A DNA stretch of 64,000 nucleotides, from positions 62,001-126,000 of the forward strand of contig NZ_CANLRL010000004.1 of assembly GCF_947493595.1 (NCBI RefSeq). The letters are read 5' to 3'. The stretch comes from an uncultured Shimia sp. (GTDB lineage: Bacteria > Pseudomonadota > Alphaproteobacteria > Rhodobacterales > Rhodobacteraceae). The notes beneath the pieces are model-generated. The model was not told the origin of the DNA, made no database searches, and saw only the letters and a list, made by a program, of their open reading frames with translations. A program made the translations under genes and the position numbers. Shown here one piece after another: positions 35,329-45,086 of the stretch (positions are counted from its first letter, which is position 1; each line of letters starts with the position of its first letter).

Positions 35329-37053
35329 ATGAAACTGTTTTCGCCGGTTTTGGCGCTGTTTGATAAGTTGTCTGTATTTTTGAAAGCCACACTGTTGATT
35401 GTGGGCACCACGCTGATCGTGGCCACGATGCTTACCGTGGACTCCCAGCGTCAGGTGACCAAGTCGATCAAAAACGGCCTGTTTCAACTTGCAACAGAGA
35501 TGACCAGCTCCACCGCGGTCAATGCCAGCGGTGCGATCCGGTTTGGCGACACGGAGTCCCTGCAAGCGATTTTGGACACCACGCTGGATCGTGCGGACGG
35601 TCAGGCGTTGTATGCGGTTGCTTTGAATAAGGCCGGTGAGGCAATTGGGACCTCCGGCGCCCAACCAAATGCTGCGGGATCCGAAGTTGAGGCGCTGGCC
35701 AAACAGGCTCTGGAGAGCGGTGAAGCCGCGCGGTCTGAGAACGGCTATGTGATGGCGGAACCGGCGCGAAGCGGCAAAGACGGCAGCAAGATTGCCGGCT
35801 CAGTGGCGATCATCTGGTCTCCGGATCAGGCGTTGGCACAGGCGCAGGCGGCCAATATGCTGTCGATTGCCACCGCAGGTGTGGTGTTTCTGGTGATGTG
35901 CACACTCTGTGCCTGGGTGATCCGCACTGTGGTGTCTCATCCGTTGCAGGACGTGCGCGAAGTGGTGCGCGACATTGCTGAAGGGCGTTATGACACGCCT
36001 GCGAAACACGTAGAGCGCGGTGACGAGATTGGCGGGATTTCCCGCACGGTTGAAGGCCTGAAGGTGCAGCTTGCCGAAGCCCATGAAGTGGAGCAGGATC
36101 AGAAGCTGGCCCAGCAGGAGCAGGACCGTGTGGTTGAAGCGCTGACAGCGGCGTTGCAACGCTTGGCGGAGGGCGATTTGACCCATCCCATCGAACAGAG
36201 GTTCTCTGAAGGCTATGAGCCGCTGCGGGAGAACTACAACAACACCTTGGTGACCTTGGTCTCGATCATGGAAGCCGTGGTGGAGAACTCACACCGTATT
36301 CGCAGCAGCTCGAAAGAGATTGGCGATTCCTCGACCTCACTGGCGACCCGGACAGAAAGCCAGGCTTCTACGTTGGAGCAAACGGCCCATGCGATGGAAG
36401 AATTGACCGCCAGTGTGCGTGCAGCCGCAGAAGGTGCCAAAGACGTGGAAACCATTGTGGCGGGGACCAAGCAGACCGTGCAGTCCAGCGGCGAAGTGGT
36501 GAAGCAGGCGGTGGATGCGATGTCGCTGATTCAGGCGTCCTCAGACAAGATTTCGCAGATCATCTCGGTGATCGATGACATTTCGTTCCAAACCAACCTG
36601 CTGGCGCTGAATGCGGGCGTGGAAGCGGCGCGGGCCGGGGACGCGGGGCGTGGCTTTGCGGTTGTGGCTTCAGAAGTCCGGGCCTTGGCTCAGCGCTCGT
36701 CTGACTCGGCGTCGGAGATCAAGGAGCTGATCAACGAAAGCGCAACCCATGTGGATGAAGGTGTGACGCTTGTCGGCCGCACTGGCGATGAGCTGACAAA
36801 GATCATCAGCGGCGTGGCCACGGTGTCAGAGCGTGTCAGCGGCATTGCGGACGGCGCGGAACGTCAAGCGGCCACGTTGAGCGGCATCAACAAGGGCGTG
36901 TCGGAATTGGACCGTGTGACCCAACAGAATGCCGCGATGGTGGAAGAAACTGCGGCGGCAAGTACCGTGCTGCACAGCGACGCCAGCGAGTTGGCCTCTC
37001 AAGTGTCGGTGTTCAAGGTGACGCCAGAAGGTGCGGCGCGCCGGGCGGCGTAA
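35329..37053 (+). CDS. methyl-accepting chemotaxis protein
   Basis: A 574-residue chemoreceptor. TM1 lies at about residues 20-40, a periplasmic sensor domain at about 41-180, TM2 at about 182-206, a HAMP domain at about 207-258 and a long cytoplasmic signalling coiled coil. The conserved hairpin tip [20 protein letters not shown] lies near 420. AGGAG precedes the ATG. It signals through CheA/CheW; no che genes lie in this window. It follows a free Cache-like protein gene. The ligand is unknown. Confidence 0.95.
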   Translation: MKLFSPVLALFDKLSVFLKATLLIVGTTLIVATMLTVDSQRQVTKSIKNGLFQLATEMTSSTAVNASGAIRFGDTESLQAILDTTLDRADGQALYAVALNKAGEAIGTSGAQPNAAGSEVEALAKQALESGEAARSENGYVMAEPARSGKDGSKIAGSVAIIWSPDQALAQAQAANMLSIATAGVVFLVMCTLCAWVIRTVVSHPLQDVREVVRDIAEGRYDTPAKHVERGDEIGGISRTVEGLKVQLAEAHEVEQDQKLAQQEQDRVVEALTAALQRLAEGDLTHPIEQRFSEGYEPLRENYNNTLVTLVSIMEAVVENSHRIRSSSKEIGDSSTSLATRTESQASTLEQTAHAMEELTASVRAAAEGAKDVETIVAGTKQTVQSSGEVVKQAVDAMSLIQASSDKISQIISVIDDISFQTNLLALNAGVEAARAGDAGRGFAVVASEVRALAQRSSDSASEIKELINESATHVDEGVTLVGRTGDELTKIISGVATVSERVSGIADGAERQAATLSGINKGVSELDRVTQQNAAMVEETAAASTVLHSDASELASQVSVFKVTPEGAARRAA

Positions 37054-37188
37054 GCGGGTCTCGCGACACTGCAGCAAAAAACTCTATGACGCACAGCCGG
37101 GCAAAGCGCTTGGCCGTGCGTCGTCACTTGCGGGGCAGGCAGGCCTGCGCTATCACGCTGATCTGAACCCATAAGAAGGTCTTTTCCC

Positions 37189-38316
37189 ATGCGCGCTGAA
37201 GCTCAGAACACCGTTACAGAGATCGAAAAATCCCTGACCCTGTTGCGCCAGCGTTTGGATTGGGAAACCGCACCCTATCGGCTCGAAGAATTCAACGCCC
37301 GTGTCGAAGATCCAAACCTTTGGGATGATGCTGCGGCGGCGCAAAAACTGATGCGCGAGCGCCAGACTTTGGTCGACGCGATGGATATTGTGAAAGCCAT
37401 TGAGACCGAGCTGTCTGATAACATTGAGCTGATTGAACTTGGCGAGATGGAAGAAGATGACGAGGTTGTGGCGGAGGCCGAAGAGGCGCTTAAGGCGCTG
37501 GTCACCAAAGCGGCAGAAAAAGAGCTGGAAGCCCTGCTAGATGGTGAGGCGGATGGCAATGACACCTTCCTGGAGATCAACTCTGGCGCTGGCGGCACAG
37601 AAAGCTGTGATTGGGCCAGCATGTTGGCGCGCATGTATGTGCGCTGGGCCGAGAAAAAGGGCTACAAAGTCGAGCTTCAGGCCGAGAGCGCGGGCGAAGA
37701 AGCGGGCATCAAATCGGCGGCCTATAAGATTTCCGGACACAACGCCTATGGCTGGCTGAAGTCTGAGAGCGGCGTGCACCGTCTGGTGCGGATTTCGCCG
37801 TTTGACAGTGCCGCGAAACGTCACACGTCGTTTACGTCGGTGAAGGTCTATCCAGTGGTAGATGACAACATCGAGATTGAGGTGAACCCGGCGGATATCC
37901 GGATTGATACCTACCGCTCCTCGGGCGCTGGTGGTCAGCACGTGAACACCACGGACTCGGCGGTGCGGATCACCCACCACCCCACCGGGATTGTGGTGAC
38001 CAGCTCCGAGAAGTCGCAGCACCAGAACCGCGATATTGCCATGAAAGCGCTGAAGTCACGTCTGTATCAGATTGAGCTCGACAAGCGGTCTGCGCTGGTG
38101 AATGAGGTGCATGAAAACGCCGGCGACGCGGGCTGGGGCAACCAGATCCGCTCTTACGTGTTGCAGCCGTATCAGATGGTGAAAGACCTGCGCACCAGTT
38201 ACGAGACCAGCGACACCAAAGGTGTTCTGGATGGCGATCTGGATGGGTTGATGGCGGCGACATTGGCGATGGACGTCTCGGGTATGAGCCGCGCGGACGC
38301 GCAGTCTGAGGACTAA
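37189..38316 (+). CDS. prfB: peptide chain release factor 2
   Basis: A 375-residue RF2 that terminates translation at UGA and UAA. The stop-recognition tripeptide SPF appears in [10 protein letters not shown], and the catalytic GGQ is at residues 248-250 (SGAGGQHVN). The frame is continuous, so the programmed frameshift known from E. coli prfB is absent here. AAGAAGG precedes the ATG. A dispersed repeat (copy B) lies directly downstream. Confidence 0.97.
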   Translation: MRAEAQNTVTEIEKSLTLLRQRLDWETAPYRLEEFNARVEDPNLWDDAAAAQKLMRERQTLVDAMDIVKAIETELSDNIELIELGEMEEDDEVVAEAEEALKALVTKAAEKELEALLDGEADGNDTFLEINSGAGGTESCDWASMLARMYVRWAEKKGYKVELQAESAGEEAGIKSAAYKISGHNAYGWLKSESGVHRLVRISPFDSAAKRHTSFTSVKVYPVVDDNIEIEVNPADIRIDTYRSSGAGGQHVNTTDSAVRITHHPTGIVVTSSEKSQHQNRDIAMKALKSRLYQIELDKRSALVNEVHENAGDAGWGNQIRSYVLQPYQMVKDLRTSYETSDTKGVLDGDLDGLMAATLAMDVSGMSRADAQSED

Positions 38317-38333
38317 GGCCGATCCGGGTTTGA

Positions 38334-38396
38334 GGGGGCTTTGCCCCCGTCACATCGAGGATGTGACTCCCCCAGGATATTTTGGGAATGAGAATG
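38334..38396. repeat. dispersed GC-rich intergenic element, copy B
   Basis: GGGGGC-TTT-GCCCCC (38334-38348), then stem GTCACATC/GATGTGAC (38349-38367), then TCCCCCAGGATATTTTGGG and AATGAGAATG. It matches copy A in every part except the loop and stem sequence, where pairing is kept by compensating changes. Confidence 0.8.
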
Positions 38397-38493
38397 TGCA
38401 GGCGCTTCACCGAATGGTGGGGCGCTTTTGTTTGTTGGCGTGCTTGTGTGTTTAACCTGTTCATGATCCTCTGAGGCGGAGGAGGAGCAGGGT

Positions 38494-39921
38494 ATGGCAG
38501 AGTTTTTGGATTGGGACGCAGGCAAGTTGGCGGCGGCGTTGCGTGGCGGGGATTTGAGCGCGGAGACCGTGATGGTGGCGACTTTGGCGCGGATTGGGGA
38601 GCGCAACCCGGCGGTGAACGCAATAGTGGATTTACGCGACGAGGCCACGCTGTTGGCGGCGGCGCGGGCGGCGGATGCGGTGCCGGTTACCGAGCGTGGC
38701 GCGTTGCATGGCCTGCCGATTGCGGTGAAAGCGCTTTCGCATGTGAAAGGTATGCGGACCACTGAGGGCAGCCCGCTGTTTGCGGAGCGTGTGGCCGACA
38801 AGGACAGTGCGTTTGTGGCGCGGATGCGCCGTGCCGGTGCAATCTTCATTGGCAAGACCAATGTGCCCGAGTTTGGGCTTGGCTCTCACAGTTACAACCC
38901 AGTGCATGGGGTGACATTGAACCCCTATGACGCCAGCCGCACGGCGGGGGGCAGTTCCGGTGGGGCCGGGGCGGCCTTGGCGATGAACATGGTGGCGCTG
39001 GCGGATGGCAGCGACATGATGGGCAGCCTGCGCAATCCGGCGGGGTGGAACAACGTCTATGGTTTTCGGCCAAGCTGGGGCGTGGTTCCTAAGGAGATCG
39101 GGGCGGAGAGCTTCTGGCAGCAGTTGTCGACCATTGGCCCGATGGGGCGCAGTCCGCGCGACTGTGCGCTGTTGCTGTCCGTGATGGCCGAAGCCGAGCC
39201 GAGGGTGCCGTTTAACCTGCCGGTGCAAGATTGGAATCTGCCGGAAGTTTGTTCGGTGGAAGGCGCGCGGATTGGCTGGTTGGCCGATTGGGGCGGCGCG
39301 ATGCCGATGGAGGCAGGGATTTTGGCGCTTTGTGAGGATGGTGTGGACGTTCTGCGCGGCGCTGGTGCTGTGGTGGAAGATGTTGAACCGCCGTTTGATG
39401 CGGAAGAGATGTTCCAGAGCTGGAGCGATTTGCGGGCTTTTGCTTTGGCGGGGGAGTTGGTCGCGCTTTATGAGGATGAAAACAAGCGGGAGCGGCTCAA
39501 GCCTGCAGCGCAGTGGGAAATCAAGCGCGGTATGGAGATGGCGGCGTTGGAGTTGCATCGGGCGACCAAAGTGCGCTCGGAATGGTTTGCGAGAGCCGCT
39601 GAGCTTTTTGAAACTTATGAGGTTTTGGTGTTGCCCGTGGCGCAGGTGTTCCCTTTCCCGGCAGAGTGGGATTGGCCCAAGGAAATTGCGGGTGTGGTGA
39701 TGGACACCTATCACCGCTGGATGCAGGTGATGGTGCCCGCAAGCCTGCTTGGCTTGCCTGCGATCAGCGTGCCGGTGGGATTTAACGCAGCCGGTTTGCC
39801 CATGGGTATGCAGCTTATTGGGGCCAAAGGGACGGATGTCCGGCTGCTGGAAGTCGCGGAGGCCTACCATATGGCGACGCAATGGCCGCAGAAACGTCCG
39901 CCACACATTCCAAACGGTTGA
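38494..39921 (+). CDS. amidase signature family protein
   Basis: A 475-residue amidase-signature enzyme. The Ser-cisSer-Lys triad is recognisable: Lys in GLPIAVKALSHVKG (about residue 77), the Gly/Ser-rich TAGGSSGGAGAALA (about 150) and the nucleophile region DGSDMMGSLRNPA (about 170-182). It is not GatA, because no gatB or gatC lies nearby. Probable amide hydrolase of unknown substrate, cytosolic. GGAGGAGCAGG precedes the ATG. Confidence 0.9.
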   Translation: MAEFLDWDAGKLAAALRGGDLSAETVMVATLARIGERNPAVNAIVDLRDEATLLAAARAADAVPVTERGALHGLPIAVKALSHVKGMRTTEGSPLFAERVADKDSAFVARMRRAGAIFIGKTNVPEFGLGSHSYNPVHGVTLNPYDASRTAGGSSGGAGAALAMNMVALADGSDMMGSLRNPAGWNNVYGFRPSWGVVPKEIGAESFWQQLSTIGPMGRSPRDCALLLSVMAEAEPRVPFNLPVQDWNLPEVCSVEGARIGWLADWGGAMPMEAGILALCEDGVDVLRGAGAVVEDVEPPFDAEEMFQSWSDLRAFALAGELVALYEDENKRERLKPAAQWEIKRGMEMAALELHRATKVRSEWFARAAELFETYEVLVLPVAQVFPFPAEWDWPKEIAGVVMDTYHRWMQVMVPASLLGLPAISVPVGFNAAGLPMGMQLIGAKGTDVRLLEVAEAYHMATQWPQKRPPHIPNG

Positions 39922-39978
39922 TTTAAGACAGCAAACCGGCTTTGATCGCCGGGGAGCGAGCAGGCGCAGGGAGGCCGC

Positions 39979-40854
39979 ATGTCTGAGGAGACACTTAAGG
40001 GCGCGGGGGAAAACCGTGGTTCTGAAAAACCCATGAGCGAAACACAACTGTCCGCCGCACGCAGCGAGAATGGTGAGCGCGCCCATGGCGCCCCGGCCAT
40101 GGGCGACGTGAAGGCGGGCATGTTGGGGCAGGCGCTGAAGCTGGGGCTGCGGGATTTTGTGCGTAAGCCAATGTACGGGATTGGGTTTGGGCTTTTTTAT
40201 GTGATTGGCGGCTGGCTGATGACCTGGCTGACCGTGGCCAGTGGGCAGAGCTATTGGCTGACCTTTGCGGCCATTGGCTTTCCGCTTTTGGGGCCGTTTG
40301 CCGCCGTGGGACTATATGAGGTGTCGCTGCGATTGGAGCGGGGCTGGGAGATCAACTGGCCGCTGATTGCCGGCGTGGTCTGGCGGCAGAGCAAGCGGCA
40401 ATTGCCGTCGATCTGTGCGATCATCATCATTGTCTTCCTGTTCTGGTTTTTTCTGGCACATATGATTTTTGCGCTGTTTCTGGGGCTGGCACCGATGACG
40501 AATGTGTCGAGCTCCTTTGAGATCTACACCACCACAAACGGCATCACGATGCTGCTGGTGGGCTCGATTGTCGGGTTTCTGTTTGCGCTGCTGCTCTACA
40601 TGATCACGGTGTTGTCTTTGCCGCTGTTGCTGGACCGGGAGATTGATTTTGTGACCGCGATGATCACCAGTTTTGCTTATGTGCAGAACCATTTTGTGGT
40701 GATGCTGATGTGGGCGGCCGTTGTGGCGGGCGTCACGTTTTTGGCGTTGCTGCCCGGATTTCTCGGATTGTTGATTTGCCTGCCGGTGCTGGGCCATGGC
40801 AGTTGGCATTTATACGCGCTGATCAAAGCGGCGGGTGCGCAAGAAGACGGCTGA
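39979..40854 (+). CDS. DUF2189 polytopic membrane protein
   Basis: A 291-residue protein. A polar N-terminal tail of about 50 residues is followed by five to six hydrophobic segments (for example GIGFGLFYVIGGWLMTWL and ICAIIIIVFLFWFFLAHMIF). It matches DUF2189, inner-membrane proteins of unknown function. A downstream ATG at 40033 would shorten the tail. It is followed after 11 bp by the PPOX-like gene, so the two probably form an operon. Confidence 0.85.
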   Translation: MSEETLKGAGENRGSEKPMSETQLSAARSENGERAHGAPAMGDVKAGMLGQALKLGLRDFVRKPMYGIGFGLFYVIGGWLMTWLTVASGQSYWLTFAAIGFPLLGPFAAVGLYEVSLRLERGWEINWPLIAGVVWRQSKRQLPSICAIIIIVFLFWFFLAHMIFALFLGLAPMTNVSSSFEIYTTTNGITMLLVGSIVGFLFALLLYMITVLSLPLLLDREIDFVTAMITSFAYVQNHFVVMLMWAAVVAGVTFLALLPGFLGLLICLPVLGHGSWHLYALIKAAGAQEDG

Positions 40855-40865
40855 GGGCAAGTAGA

Positions 40866-41516
40866 ATGGGTGAGTTGAAGCCGGAGTTTGTGATTTCGGA
40901 TGTGGCAGGGTTGCGGGCGGTGTTTAAGACACCCAATCCTGAGTCTTTGTCGCAGAAGAAATGCATCGACTATCTGGACAAACACGCGCGGGATTTTATC
41001 AGCCGTGCCCCGTTTTTGTGTTTGGGCACGCAGGCGCCGGATGGCTTGGCGGATGTGACGCCCCGAGGTGATCCTGAGGGATTTGTAAAAGTGCTCGATG
41101 CGCGCACGTTGGTGATCCCGGAGCGGCCGGGCAACAACCGGATTGATAGCCTGACCAACATCGTGGCCAACCCCAATGTGGGACTGATCTTTCTGGTGCC
41201 GGGGTTCGACGAGACGCTGCGGGTGAATGGCACGGCGCAGGTGACGACGGATCCGGAGATATTGGCGCTGATGGAAGTGCAGGACCGGTTGCCGCGCGCG
41301 GCGATTGTGGTGTCGGTGAAAGAGGTCTTCTTGCACTGTGCCAAAGCGTTCCGCCGATCCAAGCTGTGGGACCCTGCGTCGTTGCAGGACCGTAGCGGGA
41401 TGCCTTCGTTAAGCAATATGGTGCTGGATCAGAGCACGGGCGCGCCTGAGGATGCAGAGGAAATGGCGAAACTCGATGCGCAGCTTGAGGCGCGCTATCG
41501 GGAAACGATGTACTGA
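40866..41516 (+). CDS. pyridoxamine 5'-phosphate oxidase-like FMN-binding protein
   Basis: A 216-residue split-barrel flavoprotein of the PPOX superfamily. Visible are FISRAPFLCLGTQAPDG, the VTPRGDPEGFVKV strand and NIVANPNVGLIFLVPGF. Such proteins bind FMN or F420 and reduce small molecules; the substrate is unknown. It begins 11 bp after the DUF2189 gene and is convergent with the 70-residue gene that follows. Confidence 0.85.
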   Translation: MGELKPEFVISDVAGLRAVFKTPNPESLSQKKCIDYLDKHARDFISRAPFLCLGTQAPDGLADVTPRGDPEGFVKVLDARTLVIPERPGNNRIDSLTNIVANPNVGLIFLVPGFDETLRVNGTAQVTTDPEILALMEVQDRLPRAAIVVSVKEVFLHCAKAFRRSKLWDPASLQDRSGMPSLSNMVLDQSTGAPEDAEEMAKLDAQLEARYRETMY

Positions 41517-41525
41517 CGTTGTGTT

Positions 41526-41738
41526 TCAGGCCTCACGGCCCGTGGCTTTGAGGTTCTGGTGCAAATCGGCCGCTATAGGGTGGCCGGTTTCTATCGCGTA
41601 GACGTAGGCCTGGGTGAGGAAGAAGCCTTTTGCTTCGGGTGTTTTTGCTGCTGTGGCGGCTTCTTTGTAGAGTGTGACCAACGCGATTTTGTCGTCTGCG
41701 GCATGGGCGGCGAGCAGGCGGGCTTCCAAGTCGCTCAT
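41526..41738 (-). CDS. 70-residue protein coupled to the Rieske oxygenase gene
   Basis: A small helical Ala-rich protein (MSDLEARLLAAHAADDKIAL) without signal peptide. The sequence suggests a TPR-like helical hairpin (LVTLYKEAATAAKTPEAKGF, AYVYAIETGHP). Its ATG overlaps the stop of the Rieske gene, so translation is coupled. No family is recognised. A role as helper of the oxygenase is inferred from position only. Confidence 0.75.
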   Translation of the reverse strand: MSDLEARLLAAHAADDKIALVTLYKEAATAAKTPEAKGFFLTQAYVYAIETGHPIAADLHQNLKATGREA

Positions 41739-42889
41739 GGGGCGCGGTGTGCCTGCAGGCGCGCGGCGACCCAGTCATGAAAGCAATGGGTGGGCGCGTC
41801 CATGGCGGGGGAGAAACGACCACCGTCAAAATGTGGGGCAGATCGTCCACGCTGCATGCCTTCAACGACAAAGATGTCCTCCTCAAACACCTGTTTCCAT
41901 TGGGTTGCATTTGTGGCGCGCAGGGCGTCGTTGGTGTCTTGGCTGGCGTAGTAGAGATGCACGTGTTCTCGGGTTTGATTGTGGGCCAGAGGTTCCAGGA
42001 TGATTGCAAAGGCGTGGTCGCGCTGGGCGCCTAGGAGCACGTTGGGGTAAAGCGCGATGTATTCGGCGCCTTGGTCCCAGAAATCTGGCAGGTTGGCGAA
42101 GTCGGGGAAGGTGGTGCCCTCCTTGGACGTGAGTTGGCGGTAGACGTGGGTGCCCTGGCCGGAGAAATGCTCCGGTTCGACGATGTTGTAGTGATCCTCG
42201 AGGCGGGAATAGCTGTTGAGACTGGGGTGGACCCAAGGCAGGTGGTAGCTTTCGCAGTAGTTTTCCACGGCGAGCTTCCAGTTGGTGGCGACATCGAGAG
42301 TGAAACGGCTGTCGGCGCCGCCGTGGATGTGCGGTTGGTCAAAGGCGTGCCAGCGCGACAGCAGGGCGGCGTGTTGGTCTTCAAAGGCTGGGGTATCGCC
42401 GGAGATGTTTATAAAGACAATGTCGTGCCAGATGTGGGAGCGGACTTCGATCAGGCCGAGCGTGGCGCGGTCGATGTTGTGATCGGTGTTTTGGCCGGGA
42501 CCGCCGACGTGGGGCGTGGTGACCAGACGGCCGTCGGTGGCGTAGCACCAGGAGTGGTAGGGGCAGCGGATGGCGCCTTCGATTTTGCGCGGTTCCTCTA
42601 CGAGGATCATGCCTCTGTGGCGGCAGACGTTGTTGAAGACACGGACAGTGCCAGCTTTGTCACGTAGGAGCAGGAGTGGCATGCCAAGGAAGGTCAGCGG
42701 TACGGCGTCGCCCGGTTCGGGCACATCGGAGGCGACAGCCAGCCCCGCCCATGTGGACTTTAGCAAAGCGTCGGCCTCTTCTGAAAACACCGCTGGATCG
42801 GTGTAATGCGCGTTGGGCAAGCCGTTGGCCGTGGCCACGGGTAGGCGCACGGATGCGAGGGGATCGGCGTGAGGTTTCCGGTTGGACAT
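41735..42889 (-). CDS. Rieske-type oxygenase alpha subunit (CntA/GbcA-like)
   Basis: A 384-residue ring-hydroxylating-type oxygenase. The Rieske 2Fe-2S ligands are Cys89/His91 (CRHRG) and Cys109/His112 (CPYHSW). The mononuclear iron site contains His216 and His221 in ENYCESYHLPWVH. The residue bridging subunits is Glu213 where most family members have Asp; Glu is reported at this place in carnitine monooxygenase CntA. This points to a quaternary ammonium substrate such as glycine betaine. AGGAG precedes the ATG. No reductase gene is nearby. Likely operon with the XRE regulator upstream. Confidence 0.9.
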   Translation of the reverse strand: MSNRKPHADPLASVRLPVATANGLPNAHYTDPAVFSEEADALLKSTWAGLAVASDVPEPGDAVPLTFLGMPLLLLRDKAGTVRVFNNVCRHRGMILVEEPRKIEGAIRCPYHSWCYATDGRLVTTPHVGGPGQNTDHNIDRATLGLIEVRSHIWHDIVFINISGDTPAFEDQHAALLSRWHAFDQPHIHGGADSRFTLDVATNWKLAVENYCESYHLPWVHPSLNSYSRLEDHYNIVEPEHFSGQGTHVYRQLTSKEGTTFPDFANLPDFWDQGAEYIALYPNVLLGAQRDHAFAIILEPLAHNQTREHVHLYYASQDTNDALRATNATQWKQVFEEDIFVVEGMQRGRSAPHFDGGRFSPAMDAPTHCFHDWVAARLQAHRAP

Positions 42890-42981
42890 GGCGGGCTCCT
42901 GTGGCTGGCACAGGTAGCCTAGGCGGCATGTTTAAGACTGGTCCGGCCTATCTGCGACAGCGGATGCCGCAGATGCGCCAG

Positions 42982-43797
42982 TCAAGTGAATGGGGTGTCG
43001 AGCATCAGGTGACGTTGGTGGAAATCAGGCAAGTCGTCGGGATCGACGTAACCGGTTTTGCGGGCCAGAGCGACAATCTCCTGTAGGGGCAGGTCCATAT
43101 GTTCATAGACCATGCGGGCCACGCGGCGGCCGCGCAGGGTCTCGCGGGTGGGGCGGGCGGAATAGCCAAGCCAGAACTTGTTTTGAAAGGCGGCCACGCG
43201 CCCGAGGAAGCTGAAGGTGGCGGCCATGTTGTGGCGGTGGGAGACATTGATGGAGATGCCGTCCTCTTGGGGGGAGACATAGCCGCGATACTCGCGCAGA
43301 GGGCCATTGGTGGGCAGACCATGAGTGCTCATGGCGGCGCGGGGCTCATAACCGCGCAGGAAGGTGTATTGGTTGTCGCGGAAGACATAGACCAGCCCGA
43401 CAACCACAAGCTCGGTTTCCACAAAGCTCTTGCGGGAGAAGCGGTAAAAGCCAGAGGGGAAAGCGTCTTCGGTCAGGGCTTGCATGCCACTGCCGATATT
43501 GCCCTCCAAAAACGGATGATTGAGCACACCAGGGCGCGTGTCGAGGTTTTCCAGAGGTTCCAGCAGAATACGGGCGTCGACGTCAAAAAATGCGCACATG
43601 ATATGTAGCACATCAGGGCGTGGAAAACTCTCACCAGACAAGTAGCGATTGAATTGCGTGCGGTTGATTCCCAATTGGCGGCACAGATCGGACACAGAGC
43701 GGTACGGGGCGCACAGCGCCCGCAAATTTCGCCCAAACATTTGACGTAGCTCTGCAGGATGTGTTTCTGCTTCCAATGCAGGTTCGGGTTGTGACAA
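42982..43797 (-). CDS. XRE-type regulator with a C-terminal domain of unknown type
   Basis: A 271-residue protein. A helix-turn-helix of the Cro/XRE type spans about residues 18-78 (SVSDLCRQLGINRTQFNRYL). A roughly 190-residue C-terminal domain (GFYRFSRKSF, VYVFRDNQYTFLRGY, NMAATFSFLGRVAAFQNKFW) is not a known small-molecule domain to me. It lies 92 bp upstream of the Rieske oxygenase on the same strand and probably regulates it. The C-domain may sense the substrate; that is inference. Confidence 0.82.
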   Translation of the reverse strand: MSQPEPALEAETHPAELRQMFGRNLRALCAPYRSVSDLCRQLGINRTQFNRYLSGESFPRPDVLHIMCAFFDVDARILLEPLENLDTRPGVLNHPFLEGNIGSGMQALTEDAFPSGFYRFSRKSFVETELVVVGLVYVFRDNQYTFLRGYEPRAAMSTHGLPTNGPLREYRGYVSPQEDGISINVSHRHNMAATFSFLGRVAAFQNKFWLGYSARPTRETLRGRRVARMVYEHMDLPLQEIVALARKTGYVDPDDLPDFHQRHLMLDTPFT

Positions 43798-44045
43798 TTG
43801 GCTCTCCGGCTGTGTTTGTCATTGAATAACTCGCAGAACGTGTGCAAAATCCGCTTGTGGTCAATTTCGACGCTGAATGGCGTCATCTTGGCGCATTTTG
43901 GCACCAGCTTGCAATGGGGCCGACACAAAATTGGCCATGGGTTGATGGGAAACTGGCTGTAGGCTGGGGCAGGGACATGCGCCAGCTGTGTTTTGGGCTG
44001 GCTCATCTATGCACGGGACATAACGAGTTTAGGGGAGGGAAAGGA

Positions 44046-44429
44046 ATGAATGGGGTTGTGCTCTGGCATGACAACACAAGTGGTACAGCGGTAATTTGGT
44101 GTGAAGATCACGCGGACTTGGCCTACTACTCCGCAGAAACAGATGCGGCCGCTTTGGGGAGCGATGCCGTGGTGTTGGCGGCCGGGGATCTGGTGATTTT
44201 TGAAGTGATGCTGGTTGGCGACCAACGGCGTGCGATGAACCTGCGTCGTCTGGCTCCAGGCACGCCATTGGCAGAGCACCTGTTGCAGGCGGCGATGGCA
44301 GTGGAATCCGGAGAGGTTGCACGCGCGTTGCGGGCGGCTTTGCATCTGCCGGAAGCGGCAGAGGACACAGGCGCGTCGGCGGAGGTGATTGACTTGGAGG
44401 CGGTCGCACGGTCGCGCAAAGTCAGTTAG
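44046..44429 (+). CDS. conserved hypothetical protein
   Basis: A 127-residue soluble protein (VVLWHDNTSGTAVIWCEDHA), mostly beta in its first half and helical after residue 75. It has no signal peptide or membrane segment. A purine-rich GGGAGGGAAAGGA precedes the ATG. It is divergent from the XRE regulator, 248 bp away, and ends at a bidirectional terminator shared with ilvN. No function is recognised. Confidence 0.7.
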   Translation: MNGVVLWHDNTSGTAVIWCEDHADLAYYSAETDAAALGSDAVVLAAGDLVIFEVMLVGDQRRAMNLRRLAPGTPLAEHLLQAAMAVESGEVARALRAALHLPEAAEDTGASAEVIDLEAVARSRKVS

Positions 44430-44463
44430 CTGAGTTTCGGCGCAGCCAAGACAACCAGACAAA

Positions 44464-44491
44464 AGAAAAGGGGCCAGCTGGCCCCTTTTTG
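44464..44491. terminator. bidirectional terminator between the hypothetical gene and ilvN
   Basis: The perfect palindrome GGGGCCAGCTGGCCCC (44470-44485) is flanked by AAAAGAAAA and TTTTT, so it works on both strands. Confidence 0.88.
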
Positions 44492-44511
44492 CTGCGCTAT
44501 AGCGTCAGGGT

Positions 44512-45075
44512 TTATTCGGGGCCGCGCGAGAGGGCCGCAACACCGGTGCGCGCCACTTCGATCAGGCCCAGCGGGCGCATCAGGTCAGCAAAGGCGTCGA
44601 TCTTGCCCGGCGTGCCGGTCAGCTCAAACACAAAGCTTTCCAGCGTGCTGTCCACCGCATTGGCGCGGAAGATATCGGCCAGCCGCAGGGCTTCAACGCG
44701 TTTTTCACCAGTCCCTGCCACTTTGAAGAGGGCCAGTTCGCGCTCCACAGAGGCACCTTCGACGGTCAGGTCATGCACGTCATGCACCGAGACAATGCGG
44801 CCCAACTGCGCTTTGATCTGTTCAATCACCTGCGGTGTACCGGTGGTTACGATGGTGATGCGCGACAGGTGACCGGTGTGGTCCACCTCGGCCACGGTCA
44901 AGCTTTCGATGTTGTAGCCACGCCCGGCAAACAGGCCAATCACCCGCGCCAGAACGCCCGGTTCGTTGTCCACCAGAACGGCGAGCGTGTGGGTTTCGAC
45001 CTCATCCGAAAAGTTGGGACGTAGGTTGTATGCGGAGTGGCTCGTGGAGCCTTTTTTGATTTTTAGAGCAGCCAT
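44512..45075 (-). CDS. ilvN: acetolactate synthase small (regulatory) subunit
   Basis: A 187-residue ACT-domain regulatory subunit that gives acetolactate synthase its valine feedback inhibition. The ACT domain (about residues 24-100: TLAVLVDNEPGVLARVIGLF) is followed by the second ALS_ss domain. The start at 45075 (MAALKIKKGS) was chosen because AAGGAGAG lies just upstream; an open extension to 45213 overlaps ilvB and is not family-like. It follows ilvB by 11 bp in one operon. Confidence 0.95.
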   Translation of the reverse strand: MAALKIKKGSTSHSAYNLRPNFSDEVETHTLAVLVDNEPGVLARVIGLFAGRGYNIESLTVAEVDHTGHLSRITIVTTGTPQVIEQIKAQLGRIVSVHDVHDLTVEGASVERELALFKVAGTGEKRVEALRLADIFRANAVDSTLESFVFELTGTPGKIDAFADLMRPLGLIEVARTGVAALSRGPE

Positions 45076-45086
45076 GATCTCTCTCC

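Noticed and set aside
37189..37300. Programmed frameshift in prfB
   Set aside because: The RF2 reading frame is continuous from the start, with no early in-frame UGA.
38632..40086. 484-codon open frame antisense to the amidase gene
   Set aside because: Shadow of a gene with intact catalytic motifs; His/Arg-rich translation.
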